The notes beneath the pieces are model-generated. The model was not told the DNA's origin, made no database searches, and saw nothing but the letters and a program-made list of their open reading frames with translations. The position numbers and the translations under genes were made by a program. Of a DNA stretch of 64,000 nucleotides, positions 37,858-44,962 are shown piece by piece. The stretch covers positions 744,001-808,000 of the forward strand of contig NZ_VFRQ01000001.1 in the NCBI RefSeq assembly GCF_006385705.1, given 5' to 3'. Within the stretch, counting starts at the first letter, position 1; each line of letters opens with the position of its first letter. This DNA comes from Pontibacter mangrovi (GTDB lineage Bacteria; Bacteroidota; Bacteroidia; Cytophagales; Hymenobacteraceae).

Positions 37858-38721
37858 TCAATCTTCTATCAGGATGCCGAACTTACCCATGCGGTAATCG
37901 CGCATAGCCTGCATCAGTTCTGTCTGGTTGTTCATCACGAAAGGCCCATGCTTGGCTACAGGTTCGTTCAGGGGCTCGCCGGCCAGCAGCAGAGCACGCG
38001 TGTCTGCTTTGGCCGTCAGCTGCACGCTGTCTCCATCCTGGTTGAATATTACTTGGTGCAGCCCTTCTACTAAACCATAGCCCGCTACCTGCACAGCGCC
38101 GTCCAGCAAGTATAAAAATGCGTTATAAGTCTGCGGGATCGGGAAAGTATAGCTGGCACCGGCCTTCATCTCCAGTCGCAGCACCAGCAACGGCGATTTG
38201 GCTTTGATAGGCCCCCTCACCTGCTCCAATGCGCCGGCCACCACTTGTATTCCCACCCCTTCGGCAGTTACGGTGGGCGTGTCAGCGGCCGTAAGCGGAA
38301 AGTACTCCGGCTGGTCCATTTTATGAGCTGCGGGCGTGTTTACCCAAAGCTGCACGATCTCCTGCACCCCTCCCCGCTCCAGGATATCCTTTGGGGGCCG
38401 CTCGCTGTGCACAATACCCCGCCCCGCGTTCATCCATTGGGTGCCGCCCTCATATACTACGCTGTTATTGCCCCTGGAGTCGCGGTGGTGCACCCCGCCA
38501 CGGTACACGAACGTAACCGGCGAAAAGCCCCGGTGCGGATGCGGCGCCACGCCTGTTTTGTGGGGTACCACGTGCTCGGGCATGTTGGCTAGGTGGTGGT
38601 GCAGCAGCAGGAACGGGTCCACCTGGTCTACCAGCTGCGTCGGGAAAGGCTGCCGCACCGGCATCCCATCCATATCAATGGTCTCGGCGAAAAGCTGGCG
38701 GGCTACTGTTCTGTTTTTCAT
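37858..38721 (-). CDS. Pirin-family cupin protein
   Basis: A ~287-residue bicupin. The N-terminal cupin keeps the iron-site pattern HPHRGFSPVTFVYRGGVHHRDSRG with downstream GGTQWMNAGRGIVHSE. Bacterial pirins have been linked to quercetin dioxygenase activity or redox-related regulation, and their real role is often uncertain. The Met at 38721 (MKNRTVARQ) is chosen over the one at 38796, which would run through the upstream terminator region. A strong hairpin at 38782-38825 separates it from the disordered-protein gene upstream. Confidence 0.93.
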   Translation of the reverse strand: MKNRTVARQLFAETIDMDGMPVRQPFPTQLVDQVDPFLLLHHHLANMPEHVVPHKTGVAPHPHRGFSPVTFVYRGGVHHRDSRGNNSVVYEGGTQWMNAGRGIVHSERPPKDILERGGVQEIVQLWVNTPAAHKMDQPEYFPLTAADTPTVTAEGVGIQVVAGALEQVRGPIKAKSPLLVLRLEMKAGASYTFPIPQTYNAFLYLLDGAVQVAGYGLVEGLHQVIFNQDGDSVQLTAKADTRALLLAGEPLNEPVAKHGPFVMNNQTELMQAMRDYRMGKFGILIED

Positions 38722-38781
38722 TGTAGGTCTGGTTATACAAATATAAACAGGATCCGGAACCGGAAGTTTGTAGTTGCTGTA

Positions 38782-38825
38782 AAAACAGCGCAGCACCTGC
38801 TGAATGCCAGGTGCTGCGCTGTTTT
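38782..38825 (-). terminator. Strong terminator between disordered-protein and pirin genes
   Basis: CAGCGCAGCACCTG with A4 on its left pairs perfectly with CAGGTGCTGCGCTG plus T4 (18 bp in all) around an 8-nt loop. On the minus strand it ends the 38827-39510 gene. Confidence 0.9.
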
Positions 38826-38826
38826 G

Positions 38827-39510
38827 TTACCAGTTGGGGTCTTCATTTCTGTAGCCGCCCCTGTCGGTACGGCCGCTCCCCCGGCCCCAGTAGCTTTGCC
38901 GCTCGCGTGGGTTTCGGTCGTTGCCCAGGTAGTTTGGCTCGCCCCGGTCGGTGTGGGTGCTTCTGTCGGGGTGCATAGATGCGTTGCTGTGGCCACCGCC
39001 GTATCCCGAAGAGGAGACATCGTGCCGGGCATTTCCGCCGCCCCCGCTCATGGCCCCATACTCCGGAGCCCCTCCAAAACTGCCGTGGGCACTGTAGTTC
39101 GCGCCTCCAAAGGCCGAGCCGCTGTAGCCGCCCATTCTGCCGGTGCCATATCCTTGCTGCGCGCGTCGTTCCCGCTCCATGCCCTCTCTCCTGTGGTGCT
39201 CAGGGCCTGCGGAGCTGCCAAAGCTGCTATAGCCATACCCTTGCCTGATATCATCTAAGTCGTGGCTGCGGCGGCGCGAGTGGCTGTAATAGTTGTCTTC
39301 CATGTCATGGTCACGGCTTGGGTAATTTTCGAACCGGTGGGTATCAAAGTCGCGCCTGTCGCGGAAGTCCTGCGCGTTGTTTCCGTTACGGTAGCGGTTC
39401 TGATAGTCTCGCCCAAAGTCGCCGTCGCGGGTGTCGCGGTCAAAATCTCTTCTAAAGTTGGCGGCTCCCAGGCCACCATGATAATATTTATCTTCTTGTT
39501 CGTCTCTCAT
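38827..39510 (-). CDS. Disordered Gly/Arg/Asp/Tyr-rich protein
   Basis: A 227-residue low-complexity protein with almost no hydrophobic core. The first ~90 residues are rich in Asp and Arg (FRRDFDRDTRDGDFGRD, FRDRRDFDTHRF), the rest in Gly, Ser and Tyr (GGYSGSAFGGANYSAHG). Composition resembles RGG/YG phase-separating RNA-binding or stress-associated proteins, but I know no named domain and assign no function. A similar but shorter protein is encoded 137 bp upstream on the same strand, and both end at strong terminators. Confidence 0.75.
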   Translation of the reverse strand: MRDEQEDKYYHGGLGAANFRRDFDRDTRDGDFGRDYQNRYRNGNNAQDFRDRRDFDTHRFENYPSRDHDMEDNYYSHSRRRSHDLDDIRQGYGYSSFGSSAGPEHHRREGMERERRAQQGYGTGRMGGYSGSAFGGANYSAHGSFGGAPEYGAMSGGGGNARHDVSSSGYGGGHSNASMHPDRSTHTDRGEPNYLGNDRNPRERQSYWGRGSGRTDRGGYRNEDPNW

Positions 39511-39594
39511 AGCTTTTTACGTTAAATTCATACATTGCTTCGCTTTTTAACGAAGTTCCGAAGCGGCGGTTATCCTGATAGAAGATGTATAAAC

Positions 39595-39622
39595 AGAAGG
39601 CCCGCCGAATGGCGGGCCTTCT
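39595..39622 (-). terminator. Rho-independent terminator
   Basis: AGAAGGCCCGCC and GGCGGGCCTTCT form a perfect 12-bp stem around GAAT. It lies between the two disordered-protein genes, so they are separate transcripts or differ in level. Confidence 0.85.
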
Positions 39623-39647
39623 TGAGTTCTTTTTTGCGGCACTAACC

Positions 39648-40148
39648 TTAGCGCCGGCGGCCATCGTTTTCGCTGTACATCCTTTGGTTTGGCGACCTGA
39701 ACCGGGGCCGCTCTTCCTGGAGCGCGGGCCTGCTACCAAGCACATTGCTCGCTCTGTCTTTGTCGCGGGTGTTGTAGGTTGCCGCGCCTTTGCCTTCGCG
39801 GGCATAGCCGTAGTTATAATCCATAAAGTTGGTGTAAGCGCGGCTGCCGGCAAAGCTGCCGTATGTAGGGCGGTTGCTGTAGTCGGGGAACTCCTCGTAC
39901 TCTACTTCCCGGCTGGCATTCTGCCTTTTTTCCTTGCCGCCACCTCCAAAGGTAGAAGCGCTAAACTGCCCACGGGCATAGTCGTTGGCGAAGCTCTGGG
40001 TGCCATAGTAGTCGTTACCTCGCATACTGCCGTGGTCACGGCCATAGTATAGCGGCCAGTCTTCTTTTTCCCTTAAGGATGTAGGCGCTGGTTTACTGGC
40101 ACTTTGCCCCCCAAAAGCCTTGCTCTGATTTGAATAGTTTGAGTCCAT
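39648..40148 (-). CDS. Disordered Gly/Tyr/Arg-rich protein, smaller relative
   Basis: A 166-170-residue low-complexity protein, start MDSNYSN (40148) or four codons earlier. It shares with its neighbour short motifs of the type YYG/YYGT, FGGG, TRDKDR and a very basic end (NDGRRR). A segment LREKEDWPLYYGRDHGSMRGNDYYG is the most ordered-looking part. No domain is recognised. Composition and pairing suggest the two genes arose from a common type and act in similar conditions, but this is inference. Confidence 0.72.
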   Translation of the reverse strand: MDSNYSNQSKAFGGQSASKPAPTSLREKEDWPLYYGRDHGSMRGNDYYGTQSFANDYARGQFSASTFGGGGKEKRQNASREVEYEEFPDYSNRPTYGSFAGSRAYTNFMDYNYGYAREGKGAATYNTRDKDRASNVLGSRPALQEERPRFRSPNQRMYSENDGRRR

Positions 40149-40586
40149 GTGGATGCGCAATTATAAGTTCTACCTACTCTTTTAAACGTCCTATACGGCA
40201 GCTTGTTCTGCTACTTACTCTTTAATTTGGGCATTCTACCCTTATTTTTTTAGTATTCAATCTATATATATTCCCTATATTGATCGCGTAGCGCTCTATT
40301 TACGTATGCTATAGGATCTTTTTGCTGCTATGCTTCTATTAAAAGCAGATAAAGATTGCAGCGATTTTACGTTCTGCCTGCTGTGAACCATCATCTTGTG
40401 CCTGGGGTATACTTCAACTAAAAAGTTAATGGAGTATCAGATTCACATTGACACATCCGGCTGGCATTACAAACACTGGGTGGGCACCTTTTACCCGGCA
40501 GGAACCTCGCAGCGGGAGTTTACCGGGTACTACACGCGCTTGTTCCGTACGGTGGAAATCAACAACTCGTTCTGTGAACTACCGCT

Positions 40587-40760
40587 ACCTTGAAGGGGTC
40601 GCGGCTTGGTAAGCAACGCTCAGTCTATTGACTCACGTTAACGCTTGCAGGTTGGTTCCTCAACCCGAATGCCTTTATATTTATCGCTGCATTCACATCC
40701 CTGTCGTGAGTGGTTGCGCATTTAACGCACGTCCACTCACGATGATGCAGCTTCAACTCC
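40587..40760 (-). ncRNA. Predicted omega (reRNA) of TnpB
   Basis: In IS605-type elements the right-end transcript overlapping the 3' end of tnpB becomes the guide RNA of TnpB, with the guide taken from the flank beyond the right end. Here the scaffold should run from within the last ~130 bp of tnpB to the element end near 40587. The native guide would be the minus-strand sequence from 40584 down to about 40565, starting CGGTAGTTCACAGAAC. The 5' limit is a guess; only the 3' boundary is supported by the insertion junction. Confidence 0.4.
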
Positions 40761-41758
40761 TGCTGGATAGCACCGCAGGCAGAGCATAACTTGCTACTTG
40801 GTTCGAATCTACCGATGTACTTAATATTCTTACCATACCACTCAGCCTTGTAGTTCAGCATTGTCTCGAACTTGTGCCACCCGACCTCACCGATAGCCAG
40901 CGCCAGCTTGCGGTTCTTCATCATACCGGCAATGTTGAGGTCTTCCAAAACCACCGTATCATACTGCTTGATTAACTGTGTGGATACTTTGTGCAGGTAG
41001 TCCTCACGCTGGTTGGCTATGCGCTCGTGCAGCCTGGCAACGACCAGCTTCTGTTTGTGGTAGTTACTGGATTGCGCTTTGACGCCTTTCCTGAACCTAC
41101 GGCTCAGGGTGCGTTGTTCGGTTCTTAACCTTTTCAGGTTGGTTCTCAGCGTTCTGATATTCTCGAAAGAGGAGCCAGCAGATAGCGTGGCAAAGGACCT
41201 TACGCCCATATCCACTCCAACCGTTGTCTCTTCGTTCACTGGTTTCTTCGCCGGCATGCTCGCTTGGTTCTCGACAAGGATGCTCACGAAGTACCTGCCC
41301 GTGTTGGTCTTGCTGACCGTAACGGTTTTAATCTGGCCCTCAAACTTTCGGTGCAGTACCGCAGATACGTTTTTGAGTTTAGGGAGGAAGACGGTGTTGT
41401 GCTCGAAGTCTACCCTCACGCCTTGCGGAAACTGAATGGATTGTTTGCTGTACCTGTTCTTGAACCTGGGAAAGCCACCGCCCTTAAAGAAAGAGGAGTA
41501 GGCCTTGTCAAGGTTCCTGAGTGACATCTGCAAGGTCTGCGAAGGGCATTCAGTCAGCCACGAGGCATCGGTGTCTTTCAACTCCTTCAACTGATTTACA
41601 AGGTCGATGCAGCTCAGGTTTTTCCTGGCTTGCAGCCAAGCCGCTATCTTTGTTTCCAGTCCCAGGTTATACACGAAGCGGCAGCTGCCAAAGAACCTTT
41701 GGAGCTGTTCCTGCTGCTCAGGCGTAGGCAGCATTGCGTATTTGTAGGACCTCAGCAT
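40625..41758 (-). CDS. tnpB: TnpB RNA-guided nuclease (IS605 OrfB)
   Basis: A 377-residue TnpB, the ancestor group of Cas12. It has the N-terminal helix-turn-helix/OrfB_N part (YKYAMLPTPEQQEQLQRFFGSCRFVYN), the RuvC-like core with all three acids (Asp183 in GVDMGV, Glu272 in VLEDLNI, Asp354 in HDRDVNAA), and an intact zinc ribbon (Cys325, Cys328, Cys344, Cys347). Length and motifs are complete, so the enzyme looks functional. A TATCTTTG box (minus strand, 41766-41773) lies only 8 bp before the ATG, implying a very short leader, though a good -33 box is missing. Known relatives cut the empty donor site to favour copying back of the element. Confidence 0.95.
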   Translation of the reverse strand: MLRSYKYAMLPTPEQQEQLQRFFGSCRFVYNLGLETKIAAWLQARKNLSCIDLVNQLKELKDTDASWLTECPSQTLQMSLRNLDKAYSSFFKGGGFPRFKNRYSKQSIQFPQGVRVDFEHNTVFLPKLKNVSAVLHRKFEGQIKTVTVSKTNTGRYFVSILVENQASMPAKKPVNEETTVGVDMGVRSFATLSAGSSFENIRTLRTNLKRLRTEQRTLSRRFRKGVKAQSSNYHKQKLVVARLHERIANQREDYLHKVSTQLIKQYDTVVLEDLNIAGMMKNRKLALAIGEVGWHKFETMLNYKAEWYGKNIKYIGRFEPSSKLCSACGAIQQELKLHHREWTCVKCATTHDRDVNAAINIKAFGLRNQPASVNVSQ

Positions 41759-41814
41759 GTGTGCACAAAGATACGCTATTTAGAGTTACAACAGGCTGTC
41801 TACAAGCACGTTTA

Positions 41815-42213
41815 TTGTACGGTGGCAGGAAAAAGGCCTCCCTCTCCCAAAACCATTCTAAGTTCATGATGAAGCTACTTTTCGCATGTGTGGTCAGGTA
41901 CCGAAAGAAGCTGTTGAACGGTTCTATCCCTGACGACCCGTGGCAGAATATCCAGGAGGCAAGCCAGCAGAAAGGCTATCGCGTTGACGCTATGCAGCGC
42001 GATGGTAACCACCTGCATGTTATGCTTTGACATTGGCCCCATGGTTTCAGCGTTGGATGTATCTCACCAGCTAAAACAAATCAGCACGTACAGGATTTAC
42101 AAGAAGTACCGAAGCTACCTGAAAAATCATTTCTGGAAAGAACACACTGTGGTCTGATGGTAAATCGGCTGCTCAGCTGGTGAGGCCAGCAACGAGATTA
42201 TCCAAAAGTCAGG
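41815..42213 (+). pseudogene. tnpA: Decayed tnpA, Y1 HUH transposase
   Basis: The reading SKFMMKLLFACVVRYRKKLLNGS ... DGNHLHVML matches the first half of an IS200-type TnpA, including the HUH pair His-Leu-His. A single extra T then shifts the frame at about 42026 (CTTTGA instead of CTTGAC); the next frame continues DIGPMVSALDVSHQLKQIS ... YLKNHFWKEHTV before a stop at about 42157. Remnants GEASNEIIQK follow, but the expected catalytic Tyr after QK is replaced by Ser and the end is lost. With at least two frame breaks and no Tyr, it cannot act; any movement would need TnpA supplied in trans. Confidence 0.85.
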
Positions 42214-42994
42214 GGGTGGCTGAACGTGGTAGTGTTCGTTTACATGAGGGTGTCTTGAAAGGGATCGGGGTTTTAAGCTCAAATTGATAAATTACCCTCT
42301 CCGTTCCACTTTTGCCAACTGGCGCAAGTCCGTGCCTCCGGATTATATCTTTTCGGTAAAGGCCAGCCGCTACATCACACACATGAAAAGCTGCTGGACC
42401 CGCAGGAGCCCCTCCTTCGATTCTTCGAAGCGGCCAACGCGCTGGAGCATACGTTGGGACCTATACTTTTTCAACTGCCACCGGGGTGGAAAGTTAACGG
42501 TGCACGGCTGCGCGATTTTCTGGCTCACCTGCCACCCTACTTCAAGTATACTTTTGAATTCAGGCACGCCAGCTGGTACATGCCGGAAGTTTTAGACATG
42601 CTCCGAAAACATAATGCCGCTTTTTGTATTTATGAACTGGACGGGCACATGTCGCCGCTGCACGTTACCGCAGATTTTGTGTATGTGCGCCTGCACGGTC
42701 CTAACGGAAAGTATGCCGGCTCCTATTCGGAGGAGGCACTGCAGTGGTGGGCGCAGCAGTGCCTAGGGTGGCAGCGGAAGGGCTTGCAAGTATACCTTTA
42801 CTTCGACAACGATCAGCTGGGCTACGCCGCTTTCAACGCCCTGCGGCTGCAGGAGCTTGTGCAGGCAAAACAAATATAAAGCCCGGTGCTAGAATGGCAC
42901 TTTTTTCACTTAAAAACCTTATAAAAACTTATGGAAGCTGCCGCATGGTGGCTACCTTTACCCCAGTAGTTTAACATTAATCCAACTAAAAACC

Positions 42995-44008
42995 ATGGAT
43001 AACATAACAACGGATATATGCATTGTGGGCGCGGGCCCGGTGGGGCTGTTTGCCGTGTTTGAGGCAGGCCTTCTCAAGATGCGTTGCCACGTGGTAGACG
43101 CGCTTCCTGCCGTTGGCGGGCAGCTGTCTGAGATATACCCTAAAAAACCGATCTATGATATACCCGGTTTCCCGGAAGTGCTGGCCGGCGACCTGGTAAA
43201 GAACCTGGAGCAGCAGATTGCACCATTTCACCCAACCTTTACGCTGGGTGAGCGCGTGGAGGACCTGGAGAAACAGGAGGACGGCTCTTTTATCGTCCGT
43301 ACGGTGGAGGGCACCGAGATAGCCTGTAAGGTGGTGGTGATAGCTGGCGGGCTTGGCTCATTTGAGCCGCGCAAGCCTGCTATCGAGCGCCTGGAGAAGT
43401 ATGAGAAGAAAGGCGTGGAGTACATGGTGCGCGACCCCGAGGTTTTCCGGGACAAGCGCGTGGTGCTGGCCGGCGGCGGCGACTCTGCCCTCGACTGGAC
43501 GATATACCTGGCTGGCTTGTGCAAAGAGCTCACACTGGTGCACCGCGGCACTTCATTCCGGGGCGCGCCCGAGTCGGCGGCCAAGGTGGTCAGTATGGCA
43601 GAAGAAGGCCAGATCAAGCTCATCCTGAAATCGAACGTATCAGAGGTGCAAGGCGAAGAAGCGCTGGAGGCAGTTACCGTGATGGTAGACAACAAGGAGC
43701 CTTACCGCATCGACACCGACTATTTTATCCCGCTCTTCGGTCTGGTGCCAAAGCTAGGCCCGATCGAGAACTGGGGCCTGGAGCTGGACAAGAACGCCAT
43801 CGTGGTAAACACAGAGGACTACTCCACTAACATACCGGGCGTATACGCCATCGGCGACATCAACACCTATCCTGGCAAGCTCAAGCTTATCCTTTGCGGC
43901 TTCCACGAGTCTGCCCTGATGGCCCAGAGCGCCTACAACATCATTTACCCGGATAAAAAATTTGTATTGAAGTATACCACCGTTAACGGTATACAGGAAC
44001 TACAGTAA
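42995..44008 (+). CDS. Thioredoxin-reductase-like ferredoxin-NADP+ reductase
   Basis: A 337-residue FAD/NAD(P) oxidoreductase. The FAD-binding GAGPVG is at residues 12-17, the NADPH-binding GGGDSA near 160, and the second FAD motif VYAIGDINTYPGK near 285-297. It lacks the CxxC of thioredoxin reductases, which identifies the TrxR-type FNR class found in Bacillus and green sulphur bacteria. A 2Fe-2S ferredoxin gene begins 5 bp downstream, so the pair should move electrons between NADPH and ferredoxin. Confidence 0.92.
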   Translation: MDNITTDICIVGAGPVGLFAVFEAGLLKMRCHVVDALPAVGGQLSEIYPKKPIYDIPGFPEVLAGDLVKNLEQQIAPFHPTFTLGERVEDLEKQEDGSFIVRTVEGTEIACKVVVIAGGLGSFEPRKPAIERLEKYEKKGVEYMVRDPEVFRDKRVVLAGGGDSALDWTIYLAGLCKELTLVHRGTSFRGAPESAAKVVSMAEEGQIKLILKSNVSEVQGEEALEAVTVMVDNKEPYRIDTDYFIPLFGLVPKLGPIENWGLELDKNAIVVNTEDYSTNIPGVYAIGDINTYPGKLKLILCGFHESALMAQSAYNIIYPDKKFVLKYTTVNGIQELQ

Positions 44009-44013
44009 CAGAA

Positions 44014-44346
44014 ATGAAAGACGCAATTAATATATATGTAGAGCAGGAAAACGGCGAGCGCGTGGAGCTGGAGGCCCCGCTGGACATGAACCTATCGGTC
44101 ATGGAAGTGCTGAAAGCAAACGAGTTTCCGATACAGGCGGTTTGCGGCGGGATGGCCATTTGCGCCACCTGCCATGTAGAGGTACTGCAAAGCGGCGCCA
44201 GCGGCGAGCTGCCCGAGATGAACGACGATGAAGCCTACATGCTCGAAACGCTGCCACACGCTACTGACGCCAGCCGGCTTTCGTGCCAGCTACGCGTAAA
44301 CCCCGACCTGGACGGGCTGGTGGTGCGCATTATGCCGGAGGCGTAG
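44014..44346 (+). CDS. 2Fe-2S ferredoxin (adrenodoxin/vertebrate type)
   Basis: A 110-residue ferredoxin. Cluster ligands follow the C-x5-C-x2-C-xn-C pattern: Cys44, Cys50, Cys53 and Cys91 (AVCGGMAICATCHVEV ... SRLSCQL). The acidic loop ELPEMNDDEAYMLE between them is typical of partners of oxygenases and FNRs. It lies 5 bp after the reductase gene, so they are co-transcribed, and a terminator follows at 44374. The terminal acceptor is not encoded nearby. Confidence 0.93.
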   Translation: MKDAINIYVEQENGERVELEAPLDMNLSVMEVLKANEFPIQAVCGGMAICATCHVEVLQSGASGELPEMNDDEAYMLETLPHATDASRLSCQLRVNPDLDGLVVRIMPEA

Positions 44347-44373
44347 TTTATACTTCGGATTTTATACTTCGGG

Positions 44374-44402
44374 AAAAGGCGCTGCTGCGGTAGCGCCTTT
44401 TT
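44374..44402. terminator. Rho-independent terminator
   Basis: AAAAGGCGCT (44374-44383) pairs with AGCGCCTTTT (44392-44401), followed by more T. Just before it stands a tandem repeat of TTATACTTCGG (near 44348 and 44362). Confidence 0.85.
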
Positions 44403-44532
44403 CTTTTTTAGGAGGATATGGTTCGATACTTCCAATGATCCATATCTCCTCCTGCACCCTTGCCCATACAAGGCGGATATTTGTCTGTAGACCTCCCTCC
44501 CATTGTTAAGCGTTTACTGAGGCAAAATATAC

Positions 44533-44952
44533 TTAAGGCCGCTTATAGCTCACCACCTTTACTTTCACCGTGTCTGCCAATGTGGGGTCTTTGTCAAAAT
44601 TCACCCACCCCTCCCGCATCGACTCCTGCGGAGCAAACGGAAAGTCCAGGTCAGCCGTCTCAATGGCTTCCCCTCCTACCTGCACCTCCACCTCCAGCTT
44701 AACCTGCTCTGCGGTCTCACCGCCTTTGTTGTGCAGCACCACGCGGTAACGGTAAGGCGCGTACCGGCTGGGATCCGGGTAGCTCTCAGCTACCAAGTCC
44801 GGGGAGGAGGTTTTACGGTGATAGGTCTGGTACACCAGGTACCCGATGATACTGAGCACCAACAGCAAGCCCACGCTAAACACCAGCCACTCAAACCAGT
44901 TTTTACGGTCTTTGATATCGTTAATGTCCTCTTCTTGTTTTTGATCACCCAT
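44533..44952 (-). CDS. TIGR02588-family single-pass membrane protein
   Basis: A 139-residue protein with a short acidic N-terminus, one membrane helix (~20-42; EWLVFSVGLLLVLSIIGYLVYQTY) and a C-terminal beta-sandwich outside the membrane (YRVVLHNKGGETAEQVKLEVEV). It matches my recollection of the TIGR02588 family, which is found next to TIGR02587 proteins. Here the TIGR02587-like gene is 10 bp upstream on the same strand, so the two very likely form a complex. No function is known. Confidence 0.8.
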   Translation of the reverse strand: MGDQKQEEDINDIKDRKNWFEWLVFSVGLLLVLSIIGYLVYQTYHRKTSSPDLVAESYPDPSRYAPYRYRVVLHNKGGETAEQVKLEVEVQVGGEAIETADLDFPFAPQESMREGWVNFDKDPTLADTVKVKVVSYKRP

Positions 44953-44962
44953 AAAAACAGCT

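Larger units (their letters stand above)
40587..42298 (-). mobile_element. IS200/IS605-family element with intact tnpB and decayed tnpA
   Basis: About 1.71 kb, inserted in a DUF72 gene. tnpB reads leftwards and the tnpA remnant rightwards, the divergent IS608-like order. Ends were placed by the restored host reading frame; a CT dinucleotide makes each end uncertain by 2 bp. There is no target duplication and there are no terminal inverted repeats, as expected for HUH/Y1 transposition. Near both ends the minus strand carries a related ~25-nt block beginning GCTTA and ending TTCAAG (RE about 40589-40614, LE about 42255-42279), consistent with subterminal recognition sequences in direct orientation. 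Confidence 0.88.
40429..42879 (+). pseudogene. DUF72-family protein gene, split by an insertion element and frameshifted
   Basis: The 5' part (40429-40584) encodes MEYQIHIDTSGWHYKHW ... VEINNSFCEL, the start of a DUF72 TIM-barrel protein of unknown function. The 3' part resumes at 42299 with RSTFANW and runs to the stop at 42879 (LGPILFQLPPGWK, DGHMSPLHVTADFVYVRLHG). Removing 40587-42298 restores an uninterrupted NNSFCELPL-RSTFANW reading, so the insertion was precise. A second lesion is a one-base loss in the A-run near 42386-42389 (THMK then a frame change to LLDPQEPLLRFFEAANALEH). The gene cannot make a normal product. Confidence 0.92.

Noticed and set aside
39585..40052. 155-codon plus-strand ORF opposite the disordered protein gene
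   Set aside because: The minus-strand frame gives the Gly/Tyr/Arg-rich pattern shared with the neighbour and sits between terminators; the plus frame begins inside the terminator hairpin.
40160..40428. AT-rich stretch as a possible replication origin or phage attachment site
   Set aside because: No repeated boxes, no dnaA or integrase nearby and no tRNA; it is probably just promoter DNA.
41734..42030. Separate small gene beginning MRICRTSACVHKD
   Set aside because: Only its 3' part is TnpA homology; the first ~27 codons overlap the tnpB start region and are chance.
42284..42595. 103-codon ORF after the transposon
   Set aside because: It is the DUF72 remnant read in a wrong frame after the single-base loss near 42386, so it is not a separate gene.
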